Below, piece by piece: positions 49,944-60,000 of a stretch of DNA of 64,000 bases (its first letter is position 1; each line of letters opens with the position of its first letter). Both the position numbers and the translations under genes were made by a program. This stretch comes from a bacterium (GTDB lineage Bacteria; Auribacterota; UBA6266). The stretch lies in NCBI GenBank assembly GCA_023228325.1, contig JALOBK010000001.1:744001-808000 (forward strand), written 5' to 3'. The notes beneath the pieces were generated by a model. It saw nothing but the letters and a program-made list of their open reading frames with translations, had not been told where the DNA came from and made no database searches.

Positions 49944-51028
49944 CAGGCCGCCGGGACGGCAAACTTACAGTCTTTCCCTCTTTTAAGCGCTTTTTTCCTG
50001 TGTTCGGTGCCGAACAGGAAGACAGGCTTTTTCATATATTCAACCGCGTCTTCTATCATCGCTTCCACAAAATTGGTATATGTCCAGCCCTCGGCCCGGA
50101 TCTGTTTTATGGCTCCGGCGTCAGGACTTATATCGGGGTTGGGATTAACGTCTATAACATAGAGATTATTTTTGCTGTCCATCCGGAAATCCACGCGCGC
50201 ATATCCCTTTTTAATGATTGTATTGAATATTACCGAACAGGCCCTGAATACTTTCCCGGCCTGGGTTTTTGTGATATCCGCCGGACATACATGCACCGTG
50301 GATTTATATTCCATGCTTTCAATATTCCATTTCGCGTCATATGAAATGATCCTGTATTTTCTGTTATCGGGATACCGGAATTCTATTTCCGATATCGGGA
50401 ATATTTTAGTACCTGCCTTTGTATTGATTAAAAAACAGTTAAACTCTCTCCCGTCAATATACTCTTCGGCAATCAAACCTTCAGAGTAAACCTGAAGTAA
50501 AGTCTCAAGCCTGGCTTTCGCTTCCTGAGGCGACCCGAAGATATTCTGTTCCGAAATACCCGTGCTTCCGTCTTCACTGAGGGGTTTGACGATAACGGGA
50601 TATCTTAATTTTGACACGCCGTCGAAATGCGACGGGTTCCTGATTTCCACCGCACGGGGACATTTTATCCCCATATCTTTCAGAAAAAACCTGTAATTAT
50701 ACTTATTCAGGCAAAGTCCCAACGCCAGAGGGGGGGACCCCGTATAAGGAACTTTTAAAAGCTCCAGAAGGGTCACTATATTCATCTCGAACTCCGGCCT
50801 GCCGAATATGCTCTCACACAGATTAAAAATTACATCAGTCCGGCTTTTATGAATATCGGCGACCATTCTCTGAATATCGTTATTTATATCAATCTTCAAA
50901 ACCTCCCAGCCTATTTTGACCAGGGAACGTTCAACCGCGTTGATATGGTTGTGTATGTATTCATCGGTCATCCCCGGTTCAAGATCCGCAATAAGGTCGG
51001 GTTCGTTAAACAGAAGCGCAGCTCTCAA
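49940..51028 (-). CDS. D-Ala-D-Ala-ligase-like ATP-grasp enzyme (second copy)
   Basis: 362 aa with a TTG start preceded by AGGAG. The ATP-grasp core has YPVIVKPLSEDGSTGISE, AEEYIDGREFNCFLI and YARVDFRMDSKNNLYVIDVNPNPDISP, the order found in D-alanine-D-alanine ligases. A C-terminal extension past the ligase fold ends FAVPAAC. It overlaps the preceding ligase-like gene by 23 bp. Two divergent copies next to a lysine 2,3-aminomutase suggest a dedicated amide-forming pathway rather than peptidoglycan synthesis. Confidence 0.85.
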   Translation of the reverse strand: MRAALLFNEPDLIADLEPGMTDEYIHNHINAVERSLVKIGWEVLKIDINNDIQRMVADIHKSRTDVIFNLCESIFGRPEFEMNIVTLLELLKVPYTGSPPLALGLCLNKYNYRFFLKDMGIKCPRAVEIRNPSHFDGVSKLRYPVIVKPLSEDGSTGISEQNIFGSPQEAKARLETLLQVYSEGLIAEEYIDGREFNCFLINTKAGTKIFPISEIEFRYPDNRKYRIISYDAKWNIESMEYKSTVHVCPADITKTQAGKVFRACSVIFNTIIKKGYARVDFRMDSKNNLYVIDVNPNPDISPDAGAIKQIRAEGWTYTNFVEAMIEDAVEYMKKPVFLFGTEHRKKALKRGKDCKFAVPAAC

Positions 51029-52028
51029 CTTTTTCTCCTATCTTATATCTTTTAACGGCATTTACGATTATCCTTTTGATTATGTCTTCATATTCTATAC
51101 CGAGTTTTTTTGCCATTATAATAAGGTCGCTGTACTCGGGAGAAAGCCCGGGAAGCGGGTTAATCTCGATAAAATAAGCATTTGAGTTCTCATCAACCCT
51201 GAAATCCATCCTCGCGATATCCCTGCAATGAAGGCAATCATAAGCGGCTAACGCCAGCTTTTCAATTTTTGCGACAATTTTGTCATCAAGCCCGGGAGGA
51301 CATGTATACTTTACAAGCTTCTTATAATTCCTTTTCACTTCCAGAGAGTAAATAAAATCTTTTTTGGTATTTTCCTTAAAACCTATCTCCATCATGCCCA
51401 GTATAACCGGAGGATTATTCCCGATGACACCCACAGTGATTTCCCGGCCCCTGATAAACTGCTCTATCAAAACAGGCTGCGCCGGATAATTTTTAAAGAC
51501 CCATCCGACCTGGACTTTAAGTTCATCGAAATTATTCACTTTCGAATTTATTCTTATACCCTTGCTTGAACCTTCCCATGCGGGCTTGACTATCAGGGGA
51601 AAGGCGGGGAGGTTGTCTTCCTTAAGCTCCGCCGCATCCGAAATAACCGAAAATTCAGGCGTATTTACACCGCATGATTTGACGACATGCTTGGTCATGG
51701 ATTTATCCAGCGTCAGAGCAAGAGTAAGAGGGTCGGAATGCGTATAAGGTATTTTGAGCAACTCAAGCAAAGCCGGAATCTGAGCTTCTCTCGCTCTTCC
51801 GTTAACACCCTCCGCGATATTGAAGACCAGCGAAGGCTGTTCTTTTTTCAGCTTGCCTATAACCTGTTCGCCGCCGCCGAATTTAACCGCCTCATGGCCC
51901 ATTTTTACGATAGCGGACGCTATCGCGTCCACGGTTTTTTCGCTGTCAAATTCCTCAAGAGCATCTTCCGATGCCAACGTGAGATCCTTAAAATCCGTTT
52001 TCAGATTATATGTAATTCCTATTTTCAT
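51006..52028 (-). CDS. D-Ala-D-Ala-ligase-like ATP-grasp enzyme (first copy)
   Basis: About 340 aa from the ATG at 52028 (MKIGITYNLK); a GTG at 52040 is an alternative. Ligase motifs: IPYTHSDPLTLALTLDK, FPLIVKPAWEGSSKGIRI, IEQFIRGREITVGVI and IARMDFRVDENSNAYFIEIN. The C-terminal LPGLSPEYSD corresponds to the PGLT-x-x-S segment of Ddl. Lies about 50 bp after kamA and overlaps the second copy. Substrate unknown. Confidence 0.87.
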   Translation of the reverse strand: MKIGITYNLKTDFKDLTLASEDALEEFDSEKTVDAIASAIVKMGHEAVKFGGGEQVIGKLKKEQPSLVFNIAEGVNGRAREAQIPALLELLKIPYTHSDPLTLALTLDKSMTKHVVKSCGVNTPEFSVISDAAELKEDNLPAFPLIVKPAWEGSSKGIRINSKVNNFDELKVQVGWVFKNYPAQPVLIEQFIRGREITVGVIGNNPPVILGMMEIGFKENTKKDFIYSLEVKRNYKKLVKYTCPPGLDDKIVAKIEKLALAAYDCLHCRDIARMDFRVDENSNAYFIEINPLPGLSPEYSDLIIMAKKLGIEYEDIIKRIIVNAVKRYKIGEKVESCASV

Positions 52029-52078
52029 ACAAATACCCACATCTTTTTAATTTCTGTTATTTCCCAAGACCGGAGTGG

Positions 52079-53206
52079 TTAAGGCTCTATATATTCATAC
52101 CTGTCGCCGCGATAATTTTTAAGCGTCCACTTTTTGCCTTTATGCTCAACCACATAATTTGGAGAGACAGGGATCTTGCCTCCGCCTCCCGGAGCGTCGA
52201 TAACATACATAGGGACCGCGTAACCGCTGATGTAACCGCGCAGTTTTTCAATTATTTCAACGCCTGTCCTGACTGAGGTCCTGAAGTGCGCGGTTCCTCT
52301 CGCGGGATCGCACTGATAAATATAATAAGGCCTTACCCTGTTTTTCATCGCCTTGATAAACAGTTCACTCATAATTTCCGGTTTGTCATTTATTCCCTTG
52401 AGGAGGACTGTCTGGCTGCCGAGCACTACCCCCGAATCCGCGAGTATGTTCAAAGCTTTCTCAACATCGGGAGTCAACTCGCGGGGGTGATTTATGTGTA
52501 TGCTCATCCACACGGGATGATATTTTTTTAACATTGAAACAAGCGACTCGTCAATCCGCATGGGAAGAAATATCGGCACCCTGGTCCCTATCCTCACCAC
52601 CTGAACACTCGGTATTTTTTTTATGCTTGAAAGAATCATCTCCAGCTTATCCTCGGCAAGAGTCAAAGGATCCCCGCCGGAAACAACTACATCCCTTATC
52701 TGCGGATGATCGGACAGATATTTTACTATCTTATCCATCATTTTCGCGGTAAGGACATGTTTAGAGCTGCCCGCAAGCCTCTTGCGGGTACAATGCCTGC
52801 AATAGGACGCGCATTCATCGGTAGCAAGAAGCAGAACCCTGTCCGGGTACCTGTGAACCAGTCCGGGAACAGGACAATCTTTTTCCTCGCCGCAAGGGTC
52901 TTCATAATCGAATTCGGTCACAACCCCCTCACTGGCTGTCGGAACACATTGTTTTCTTATAGGACAGTCGGGGCTGAAAGGATCTATAAGACTCAGGAAA
53001 TAAGGCGTCACCCCGAAAACCAGTCTTTCTTTTAAGTCGAGCCCCTGTTTTTCTTCCTGAGTTAAAGCTACATACTTCGAAATCTCTTCCACCGTCGTAA
53101 TCCTGTTCCTGAGCTGCCATTTCCAATCATACCACCTGGACTTCTTCACCTTATAAGAACTGGAACCATCAGACGATGTAGATTTCGCCGCACCATCTTT
53201 TTTCAT
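52079..53206 (-). CDS. kamA: Lysine 2,3-aminomutase-family radical SAM enzyme
   Basis: 375 aa. The radical SAM cluster motif is CASYCRHC (CxxxCxxC). PLP and substrate residues of lysine 2,3-aminomutase are recognisable: the Lys in DAPGGGGKIPVSPNYVV binds PLP, and the Asp at the start of that motif and the Asp in YQCDPARGTAHFRT correspond to the two aspartates that bind the lysine epsilon-amino group. This favours lysine over glutamate as substrate, giving beta-lysine. Beta-lysine serves as a compatible solute precursor, an EF-P modification donor or an antibiotic building block. Starts by ATGA overlap with the HTH gene; two ATP-grasp ligases follow. Confidence 0.9.
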   Translation of the reverse strand: MKKDGAAKSTSSDGSSSYKVKKSRWYDWKWQLRNRITTVEEISKYVALTQEEKQGLDLKERLVFGVTPYFLSLIDPFSPDCPIRKQCVPTASEGVVTEFDYEDPCGEEKDCPVPGLVHRYPDRVLLLATDECASYCRHCTRKRLAGSSKHVLTAKMMDKIVKYLSDHPQIRDVVVSGGDPLTLAEDKLEMILSSIKKIPSVQVVRIGTRVPIFLPMRIDESLVSMLKKYHPVWMSIHINHPRELTPDVEKALNILADSGVVLGSQTVLLKGINDKPEIMSELFIKAMKNRVRPYYIYQCDPARGTAHFRTSVRTGVEIIEKLRGYISGYAVPMYVIDAPGGGGKIPVSPNYVVEHKGKKWTLKNYRGDRYEYIEP

Positions 53207-53520
53207 TTTTTCCCTTCAACTTCCCTGGTTACAGATTTATCCCCGCTTTGCGGGGAAGCTTTCGATGTCTCCTGCTGTTTGTTTTCTTCTTTTTTATCTG
53301 CATTATCGGGGTGGACTGAGCTTACCCGTTCAATTTTCTTGCCTTTCCTGTCTTTCATCCACTCAAGGATCTCTTTCATAGAATACCTGTACTGTCTTCC
53401 GACCTTTGAAAAAGGGAACTTTTCGCTCTTCCTGAGCTTCCATAAGGTAGTCCGGGAAACCCGCAGGATATCCCTGACCTCTTTTTCTGTCATCAATTCT
53501 TTTTCTTTACTTTCACCCAT
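53203..53520 (-). CDS. Excisionase-type HTH protein heading the kamA operon
   Basis: 105 aa with a GGGAG ribosome site. Residues about 8-60 hold the helix-turn-helix and wing (MTEKEVRDILRVSRTTLWKL, GRQYRYSMKEILEWM). The remainder is a charged, Gln/Ser/Lys-rich tail, probably disordered. It is coupled to kamA by a 4-bp overlap and so is likely a local regulator of this operon, or was recruited from a mobile element. Confidence 0.8.
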   Translation of the reverse strand: MGESKEKELMTEKEVRDILRVSRTTLWKLRKSEKFPFSKVGRQYRYSMKEILEWMKDRKGKKIERVSSVHPDNADKKEENKQQETSKASPQSGDKSVTREVEGKK

Positions 53521-53731
53521 AAAAACTCCCTACCACTTAACATTAAAACACAATAAACACCCTACTAAGACCTAATAATACATAACTTAACATAGTTTGT
53601 CAATAGTAAACTGCAAAAGACATTAAAAGACTTGCCTCTACATTGATAACCAATGCCGGATGTTCATCTTTGTTAATATTTGATTAATGTGAGATATATT
53701 GTGAAAGGATGTCCGTTAACACAGCAAAAAA

Positions 53732-53776
53732 ATCCCCCCGCAGTTCCGCATGGCAGAGCGTTATCCGCGGGGGGAT
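53732..53776 (-). terminator. Rho-independent terminator after the speD pair
   Basis: GC-rich stem of ATCCCCCCGC paired with GCGGGGGGAT across a 25-base loop, followed on the minus strand by a run of seven T. It lies 4 bases past the speD stop and separates that operon from the HTH-kamA operon. Confidence 0.8.
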
Positions 53777-53780
53777 GATG

Positions 53781-54182
53781 TTACCTTCTTTCGATAATCC
53801 TCTTAATTACCTTCTTTGCGCCGAAAAACTTCCTTGTGAACTCGGCCGCTTTTTCCGGATCATACTCACCGCAGGAAAATATATTTATGTAGGATGTTCC
53901 CGTATTCTCGGCAAAATGACCCGTAATCGAACTGGTTTCTATAAACTGAAGAAGTGAATATCCCGCTGTGTGCTCATTATTCAAACCAAAATAGGGCGTC
54001 AGACACTCACCGTACTTCTCCATTTTCAGAAGCTCGCACAACTTGTCGACATATTCCCTCAGCTTAGCCTCGGATCTCATGACCTGAAGATTGCAATCAT
54101 AAAGATCCAAAATTGTTTCAACACCGAAAGAAACTTTTTTTGCGGTAGTTTCAACAATCTGTTCTTTAACAAGCTCTCTCAT
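53781..54182 (-). CDS. speD: SpeD-like pyruvoyl-dependent decarboxylase
   Basis: 133 aa from the ATG at 54182, chosen because AAGGAG lies upstream and a longer frame from 54269 would overlap the previous gene by 68 bp. Homologous to S-adenosylmethionine decarboxylase: Ser84 (pyruvoyl precursor), His89 and Cys104 are spaced exactly as S63, H68 and C83 of bacterial SpeD. The residue before the serine is Thr instead of Glu, and the motif reads ETSSITGH where SpeD has ESHxTIH. Canonical product is decarboxylated AdoMet for spermidine synthesis; some SpeD relatives decarboxylate ornithine or arginine. Follows a degenerate paralogue by 19 bp. Confidence 0.82.
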   Translation of the reverse strand: MRELVKEQIVETTAKKVSFGVETILDLYDCNLQVMRSEAKLREYVDKLCELLKMEKYGECLTPYFGLNNEHTAGYSLLQFIETSSITGHFAENTGTSYINIFSCGEYDPEKAAEFTRKFFGAKKVIKRIIERR

Positions 54183-54201
54183 TTTCTCTTTTTTCTCCTT
54201 A

Positions 54202-54732
54202 TCACATCGACATTGTTGGGGAGACAGAAAAGCCGGCGTCAAAATCCGGATACAATTTACTGCCTCCAAATTCCGTTTCCCGCACTGCTCTGTTATCTAT
54301 GTAAACCTTATTCAGGTTAATTTTATGCTTCAAATTTTTTCCTTCCGACATATAAAAACCGGCTATTGCGGAGCCGAGCGCCCGTGTTAAGGCTTCAACC
54401 AGCTTATTGACATAAAAATACCCGCGCGAAAAGAAGATATCGACTGCGGCATAATTTAAATAAGGACGGCTATATACGGCAAGATAAAAACGGTTCATTA
54501 CGGCTATTCCGGAAACACATCCGGAACGCGCAAAATCCAGGAGCTTTGCACGCAGCCAGGCCGGTTCGCCCGCCGCGCTCTCATTCAGCATTTCTTTTAA
54601 CAGACTCTCAACACATTGAAGGTTATAAATGTTTTTTACGTCCCGAAACCCCGCGAGAAAGCGCCTTGGCGCCAAGCCGGCATTTCTTTCCCCGTAAAAA
54701 ACACCTTTTCGTTCTTCAGCTAAACCTTCCAT
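54202..54732 (-). CDS. Catalytically degenerate SpeD paralogue (prozyme-like)
   Basis: 176 aa. Residues 71-115 align with SpeD (GCVSGIAV, then YAAVDIFFSRG for YAAVDVFTCG), but the three key positions are Phe82, Tyr87 and Ser102 instead of pyruvoyl Ser, His and Cys, at identical spacing. It therefore cannot self-process. It has an N-terminal extension (about 1-28) and a C-terminal extension (about 130-176) not found in SpeD. Being directly upstream of the apparently active paralogue suggests a heteromeric enzyme with a regulatory subunit, as with trypanosome AdoMetDC prozyme. The relationship is by manual alignment. Confidence 0.7.
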   Translation of the reverse strand: MEGLAEERKGVFYGERNAGLAPRRFLAGFRDVKNIYNLQCVESLLKEMLNESAAGEPAWLRAKLLDFARSGCVSGIAVMNRFYLAVYSRPYLNYAAVDIFFSRGYFYVNKLVEALTRALGSAIAGFYMSEGKNLKHKINLNKVYIDNRAVRETEFGGSKLYPDFDAGFSVSPTMSM

Positions 54733-54890
54733 TCCTTTTTTTTCCTCTACTCTATATTGTTAAAAAATCCCACCCCCTAAGTTTCTCAACCGGAAAAACA
54801 CCCTGTTTTTCCGACATTCCGCGAATAAACCAGATAAGTTTATGAATTTTGCGGAATTTTGCAAGCATTTTTTTTAAAAAGAACCCTTTA

Positions 54891-55832
54891 TTATACAACA
54901 ACCTGTAATTTAGCGTCTTCGGAAAGCAAATATTTTGTCACATATTCCTCAATGGCAAGCGCGGTGGTGTACCCGGGTTCATAGCCGATTACGGTTTTTG
55001 CCTTTGACAGGTCCGCTTCAGTAAAGTTCTGATAGAAACCGTACGGATTGTCAAAGTAAACAGGCTTTCTGGCTGAATTAAGGACCTTATTCAAAATCTC
55101 TATTATTTCATTGAAAGATGTGGAACTGCCCGCGCCTATATTAACAACCGCGCTTTCCTCCGCCGCCAAAGCTCCCGCCGTAGCGGCAACAACATCCTTT
55201 ATATATACAAAATCCCTTTTTTGCTCGCCCCATTTAAATATCTTCGGCCTTTTTCCCTCTATCATCTGCCTGGCGAGCTGGTATATCATGCTTGCCGCGA
55301 GACCCTTGTGATACTCTCCCGGACCGAACACATTGAAATATCTCAGTCCGACAACTTTGATCCTTGAATAATATGTCGCGGCAAGATTCTCCATAACCCA
55401 CTTTGAGAAACCGTATATGTTATTGGGCCTGCCGCCGTCTTCCTCTTTCATTCTCCGGCTCTGGCTGCCGTAAACCGCCGCTGATGAAGCATAAACGACC
55501 GGCGCCGACTTTTCAACCGCGAGATCCAGTATGTTCCTGAAGCTTTCCACGTTATCATACATCATCTTCCTCTCATCCATGACCGTGGTATCGGTTATGG
55601 ACGCGATGTGGAAAATGGCATTTATCTTTGCAGATTTGACGGCATTAATCCATTCCCTGCCGGCAACATTCGAGGCAATGACATCGCCTTTAAACCCTTC
55701 AAGATTCTTAAAACTGGATTGCCGGAAATCATCGACGACAATTATACGCGAATCATGGAAATGCTCCTGAAGATACATGGCAAGATTTGAACCGACAAAG
55801 CCCGCTCCGCCGGTAACAATGATACTTTTCAT
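54891..55832 (-). CDS. hldD: ADP-heptose 6-epimerase-like NAD-dependent epimerase
   Basis: 313 aa. Rossmann start VTGGAGFVGSNLAMYL, DDFRQSSFKNLEG, the catalytic YGFSKW tyrosine/lysine pair, LRYFNVFGPGEYHKG and FKWGEQKRDFVYIKDVV, all closest to HldD/RfaD (ADP-L-glycero-D-manno-heptose 6-epimerase), which supplies inner-core LPS heptose. Monocistronic. A related sugar-nucleotide epimerase cannot be excluded, but the FxNLxG and GEYHKG elements favour HldD. Confidence 0.8.
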   Translation of the reverse strand: MKSIIVTGGAGFVGSNLAMYLQEHFHDSRIIVVDDFRQSSFKNLEGFKGDVIASNVAGREWINAVKSAKINAIFHIASITDTTVMDERKMMYDNVESFRNILDLAVEKSAPVVYASSAAVYGSQSRRMKEEDGGRPNNIYGFSKWVMENLAATYYSRIKVVGLRYFNVFGPGEYHKGLAASMIYQLARQMIEGKRPKIFKWGEQKRDFVYIKDVVAATAGALAAEESAVVNIGAGSSTSFNEIIEILNKVLNSARKPVYFDNPYGFYQNFTEADLSKAKTVIGYEPGYTTALAIEEYVTKYLLSEDAKLQVVV

Positions 55833-55957
55833 TATTTATATTTCCCTTATGTTGTATCTCTTAATATAAATAAATTAAAATTTAAAAAATTAATAACACA
55901 TTTGGGGGAAAAAATAAAGCCATATTTACTAAAAAAACAATCCGGCGGCGCGGCTTC

Positions 55958-56647
55958 TCAGATTGAAGAAGCTAAATCAACGGCTTTTTTAAATCTTGAA
56001 TCGTACGGGGCATTAACGGAAAACGCCCCGGTCAGCGAATTTTCCGGAAAAGACAGTTCCATCGCGTGAAGGCAATAGCCTTCTTTCCATTGCTTTATCC
56101 CGCAGCCGTAAACTGAATCTCCCATAACGGGATATCCTAAAAGGCTTAAATGAACCCTTATCTGATGCGTTCTGCCCGTTACAGGCTCGGCCCTGAGGAG
56201 AGAAAAATTTTTATAACGCCTGATTACATGGAAATAAGTTAAAGCATCTTTAAAAACATCTTTCTTGTTATTATCCCTGAAATAGGCATGTTCCTTTAAA
56301 GGCGCCCTTTTCTCGACGGAGTCAAAATCACATACACCGTTTACGATAACGTGGTACACTTTTTTCACCTTTCTTGTTTCAATGAGCCTGGCGAAAACCC
56401 TGTGGCTGTCAATATTCAGCGAGACCGCAATGCAGCCGCTTGTCCACCTGTCAAGGCGGTTTAACAATCTCGGCCGCACATCTTCGGGAAGATATTCCCG
56501 TATAAACTGTATAAGGGTATTTTCATTTTCCCCGAAGCAGGGATGGACCACTATCGGCGCAGGTTTGTTCAGAAACAGCACCCCGGATTTTTCACAAAGT
56601 ATAAGTTTTGAAATGTCCATAAACAAAATTTGAACAAAAGCATACAA
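55958..56647 (-). CDS. RluA-family pseudouridine synthase
   Basis: 229 aa. The catalytic segment LLNRLDRWTSGCIAV holds the conserved Asp; RAEPVTGRTHQIRVHLSLLGYPVMGD follows as in RluA/RluD. It isomerises uridine in rRNA or tRNA. No S4 domain is present, so it is nearer the short RluA type. Start may be the second Met (56620). Divergently overlaps nothing; the zinc-ribbon gene starts just upstream on the other strand. Confidence 0.9.
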   Translation of the reverse strand: MYAFVQILFMDISKLILCEKSGVLFLNKPAPIVVHPCFGENENTLIQFIREYLPEDVRPRLLNRLDRWTSGCIAVSLNIDSHRVFARLIETRKVKKVYHVIVNGVCDFDSVEKRAPLKEHAYFRDNNKKDVFKDALTYFHVIRRYKNFSLLRAEPVTGRTHQIRVHLSLLGYPVMGDSVYGCGIKQWKEGYCLHAMELSFPENSLTGAFSVNAPYDSRFKKAVDLASSI

Positions 56648-56698
56648 CTAAAGATTGTTTTTTGCAATAATATAGCATACCTGAACGCGGGGGTGATG

Positions 56699-57001
56699 AT
56701 GAAAAAATCGGTATACGCAAAATGCCCTGTATGCGGATCCATGCTTGAAGTCAACACAGATAACGGCTCAATAATAAGGCATTTTAAACCTAAGGAGAAT
56801 AAAGAAGGAGAGGATTCCCTCTCAACAGCCTTAAAAGACCTGAAAGACAGGGAAACAAAACTCGATGAATCTTTTTCAAAAGGAAAAGACGCCGAAAAAA
56901 GCAAATCCGACAGGCTGGAAAAAATCTTTAACGAAGAAAAAGAAAGGGCGCGGAAAGAAAAAGACATCAAGCCCGGACTGAGGGAAATAGACCTTGACTG
57001 A
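56699..57001 (+). CDS. Small zinc-ribbon/coiled-coil protein
   Basis: About 100 aa, ATG at 56699 behind GGGGGTG. The N-terminus has CPVC followed at a distance by no second CxxC pair, so the zinc ribbon is a half motif and may need a partner or dimer. The rest (about 40-95) is a highly charged Lys/Glu helix, probably coiled coil. No family is recognised. Confidence 0.6.
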   Translation: MKKSVYAKCPVCGSMLEVNTDNGSIIRHFKPKENKEGEDSLSTALKDLKDRETKLDESFSKGKDAEKSKSDRLEKIFNEEKERARKEKDIKPGLREIDLD

Positions 57002-57086
57002 GAACAGTTGGGCAGGAAAGGCTGAGATCAAGGTTTAGGATAAGGAAAAAAAATAAAAAAAGAATTTGTTTTTTAATTGTGAGGCC

Positions 57087-60000
57087 ATGAATAAGGTTCC
57101 GATAAAAATAATACTTTTACTGCTAAACATTATTTTCGCCGCCCAAATCAACGCGGGCGCCGCCGATAAAAAAGACGACCAATTCATCAAATACCTTACA
57201 AGCGCGAAAAAACCCTATATTTTCACGGAACATAAATTAAAAAACGGGAAAGGCGGTTTTGTAAATACGGCTCTCTGCAGAAGTTTTTACGACCCGCTGT
57301 GCGATCCTCCTACCCCGTATACAAAAATCCGAAAAGGGGGAGAGCAGTTTGCCATAGACGCCGTAAGAGTAAATACGGGCCGCGATGAGATTGTTTACGT
57401 TATATCAGATTCCGACAACAAACCGTACGGCCCGGCCGACGGGTTTGAAGACGGACTGGGCAATTCGGCGTTTTTATACGACCAGGCTATGACAATATTC
57501 TGCCTCATAGACGCGGGGATGACGGACTACGCGCAAAAAATAATCAACACTTACGCCGGCAAGGTCTTCATAATGTTTGACGGCTACCAGTATGAGGAAA
57601 GGCATCCGAGGGACCAGGGCGAATGGCTCGCTCCGGTAGCCCATAATATGATAGCGCTGGGTTTCGATAAGTTCCAGGATAACGGACAAATCCCAAAGGA
57701 ACTGGATAGTTACGATTCCAGGTTCGCGGGCTACCCGATCCTTTCACCGGGCTACGAATTCGGATACATAATCTACGGGAATACGGCCATAATGGACAAC
57801 AAACTCGATTTCCCGAGAGTAACAGAATTTAACGATTATCAGGATTCTGACGATATCGAACACCTTAAGGAACTGGGAGTAGACCCCGCGACCCTGCCTC
57901 ATCCCGAAGAAGGATTTTTCTACGGGGCTTTCTGGCCTTACGGGATGTTCTGCAATGTTTATGATATTGACGAAGAAATAGAAGAAGGCGCCGACATACC
58001 CAAAAGCGCGTCGAGGCTGTGGCCCGACCAGCTGGTGGGATACTCGAAATATTTCATGAATTATGAATATGTTTACCGTGAATGGGGGTCTTATTCGGGG
58101 GACAACCTGTGGCTTTGCCTGTCAATACTGTTTTACACTTACAAAACCGGCGATACGTCATACCTTCCCACCGCATATAAGATACTGGACACGATAGTTG
58201 ATAACCTGCAGGACTTTAACGGCGGAATACATTTCGGTTATTACGGCCCGCTTGAAACAACTCCCGAGGCGACAGAACATTCGCTCGACTGGATGTTCTG
58301 CTGGAACTGGATAGAAAAACTTAAAAGCAAAGGGTTTATCGACAATGAACGTTACAAACTTTACAAAGAAGTGACCTACGGTAATTTAAACCTCAATCCT
58401 TCCGACATAAAAATAATAAATGTCACGGACCTGCCCGATGACGATAAAGCGGTCAAGGGAGCCAAATGGATGATGCAATTCCTGGGCATACCGTATTCGA
58501 TAATAAACATACGGGCCGGAGATGTTAACCCTCCCATACTGGGGACAAAAGTCCTGATCCTTCCGAATACGCCCGTATCAAAATTAAACTGCATAACAAA
58601 ACTTCAGGAATTCATGGATAAAGGAGGCTGTATATTCGGAACATGCCGCTCGGCGCTCTACAATTCCCTGATGGGGGTCAAGTTCCTCGGCGTCCAGGAA
58701 GTCGGGCCGATACAGAATTTCGGAAGAAATATCGTTATCACAAAAATCTATAAAGACGGTATAGACAACCCTTCGGAAATGATGGATGTCAACGAAAATT
58801 ATATGCCCGACCTGTCCGAATCCAGGAAAGAACCCGAAGAAATAGACAACTGGGAAGAATTAGACGGAAGGCTTACATTCGCTTTCGAAGCCGCTCCCCC
58901 TTATGAAAATATTCTGGTCTGGTCATCCCCTGATTATAAACGAAGCAGGCTTGTTTACTACCTGCATGACCAGGGAACGGGAGAAGTGAGAGGGCCCATA
59001 AGCGAGTTGAATTCGGGGCATACCCCGAACATCAGCGCGAAAGAAGAAAGGACAAACAATTCGGGCAATCCCATATCGACCAACCATTATACCATCATCC
59101 CCATACTTTACGGGGCAAACGAAGACGGGAAAATATCACTCCTGCAGGCTTCCGTTGACCTGGACGGTATAGAGAACTGGGATTATCTCACCTATAAATA
59201 CGAGCCGGCGGGGGATTTCCTCTATTTTAAAAAACACGGGAAAAACAACGAGGGCAAATCAATTTATTTCAGAGGCGATATTTTTGACTTTTTCTACAAT
59301 GTAATGACCCAGCAGGAAGTAAAAGGAATAAAATACAGCCCTTACATATCAACTTACATCCCCAATATGAAAGCCCATTCACAGATACTAGAAAACGCCC
59401 TTACATGGTTTTTCACAAAAGACCTTGAGCCTTATTATACAGTCAACAAACCCAAACCGTTCTCGATGGATTCAAAGTCCTACGAAACCGACAGAATGGA
59501 GGGAAACCTGTCGGCATACCTCTGGAGAGAAAAAAACCTGAAACATCTCGGAGTAAAAAACTTTCTTGAACATTCAGTCTGGGGAGACGCCGATTACGGC
59601 GTCCGCCTTCCTCCCGGATATATCGAAACGGGAAGAGATGATAACGGCGACGGCGAGGCGGACGACATTTATTATGAAAAACCCTGGCTTTGCGACGCGC
59701 AGACATGGGGTTCTCCGGATACATGGGAAAGAGGAAAAATGTTCATAAGGGGGCAGTTTGATTTCGTCAAAGCGCTTGACACAATAGCTTCCTGGGCAGC
59801 TATTTACTTCATAGAAGAAGGGAACGAGCCCCTGGCGAGGGAGATGATGAAAGAAGCGGAACGGCTTATGAGAGTAAGTGTCACGGACGGAAACAAACAA
59901 ATTTCCGCTTACGAATACTGGGACCTCCCGAACAACGCTTTTGATGATGATTTCGGCGACGCGATATGGCTTGAAGGGACAGGCCAGATGGCTTACTGTT

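Noticed and set aside
53203..53520. Excisionase of an integrated element
   Set aside because: No integrase or attachment repeats are present; the gene is coupled to kamA, which fits a local regulator better.
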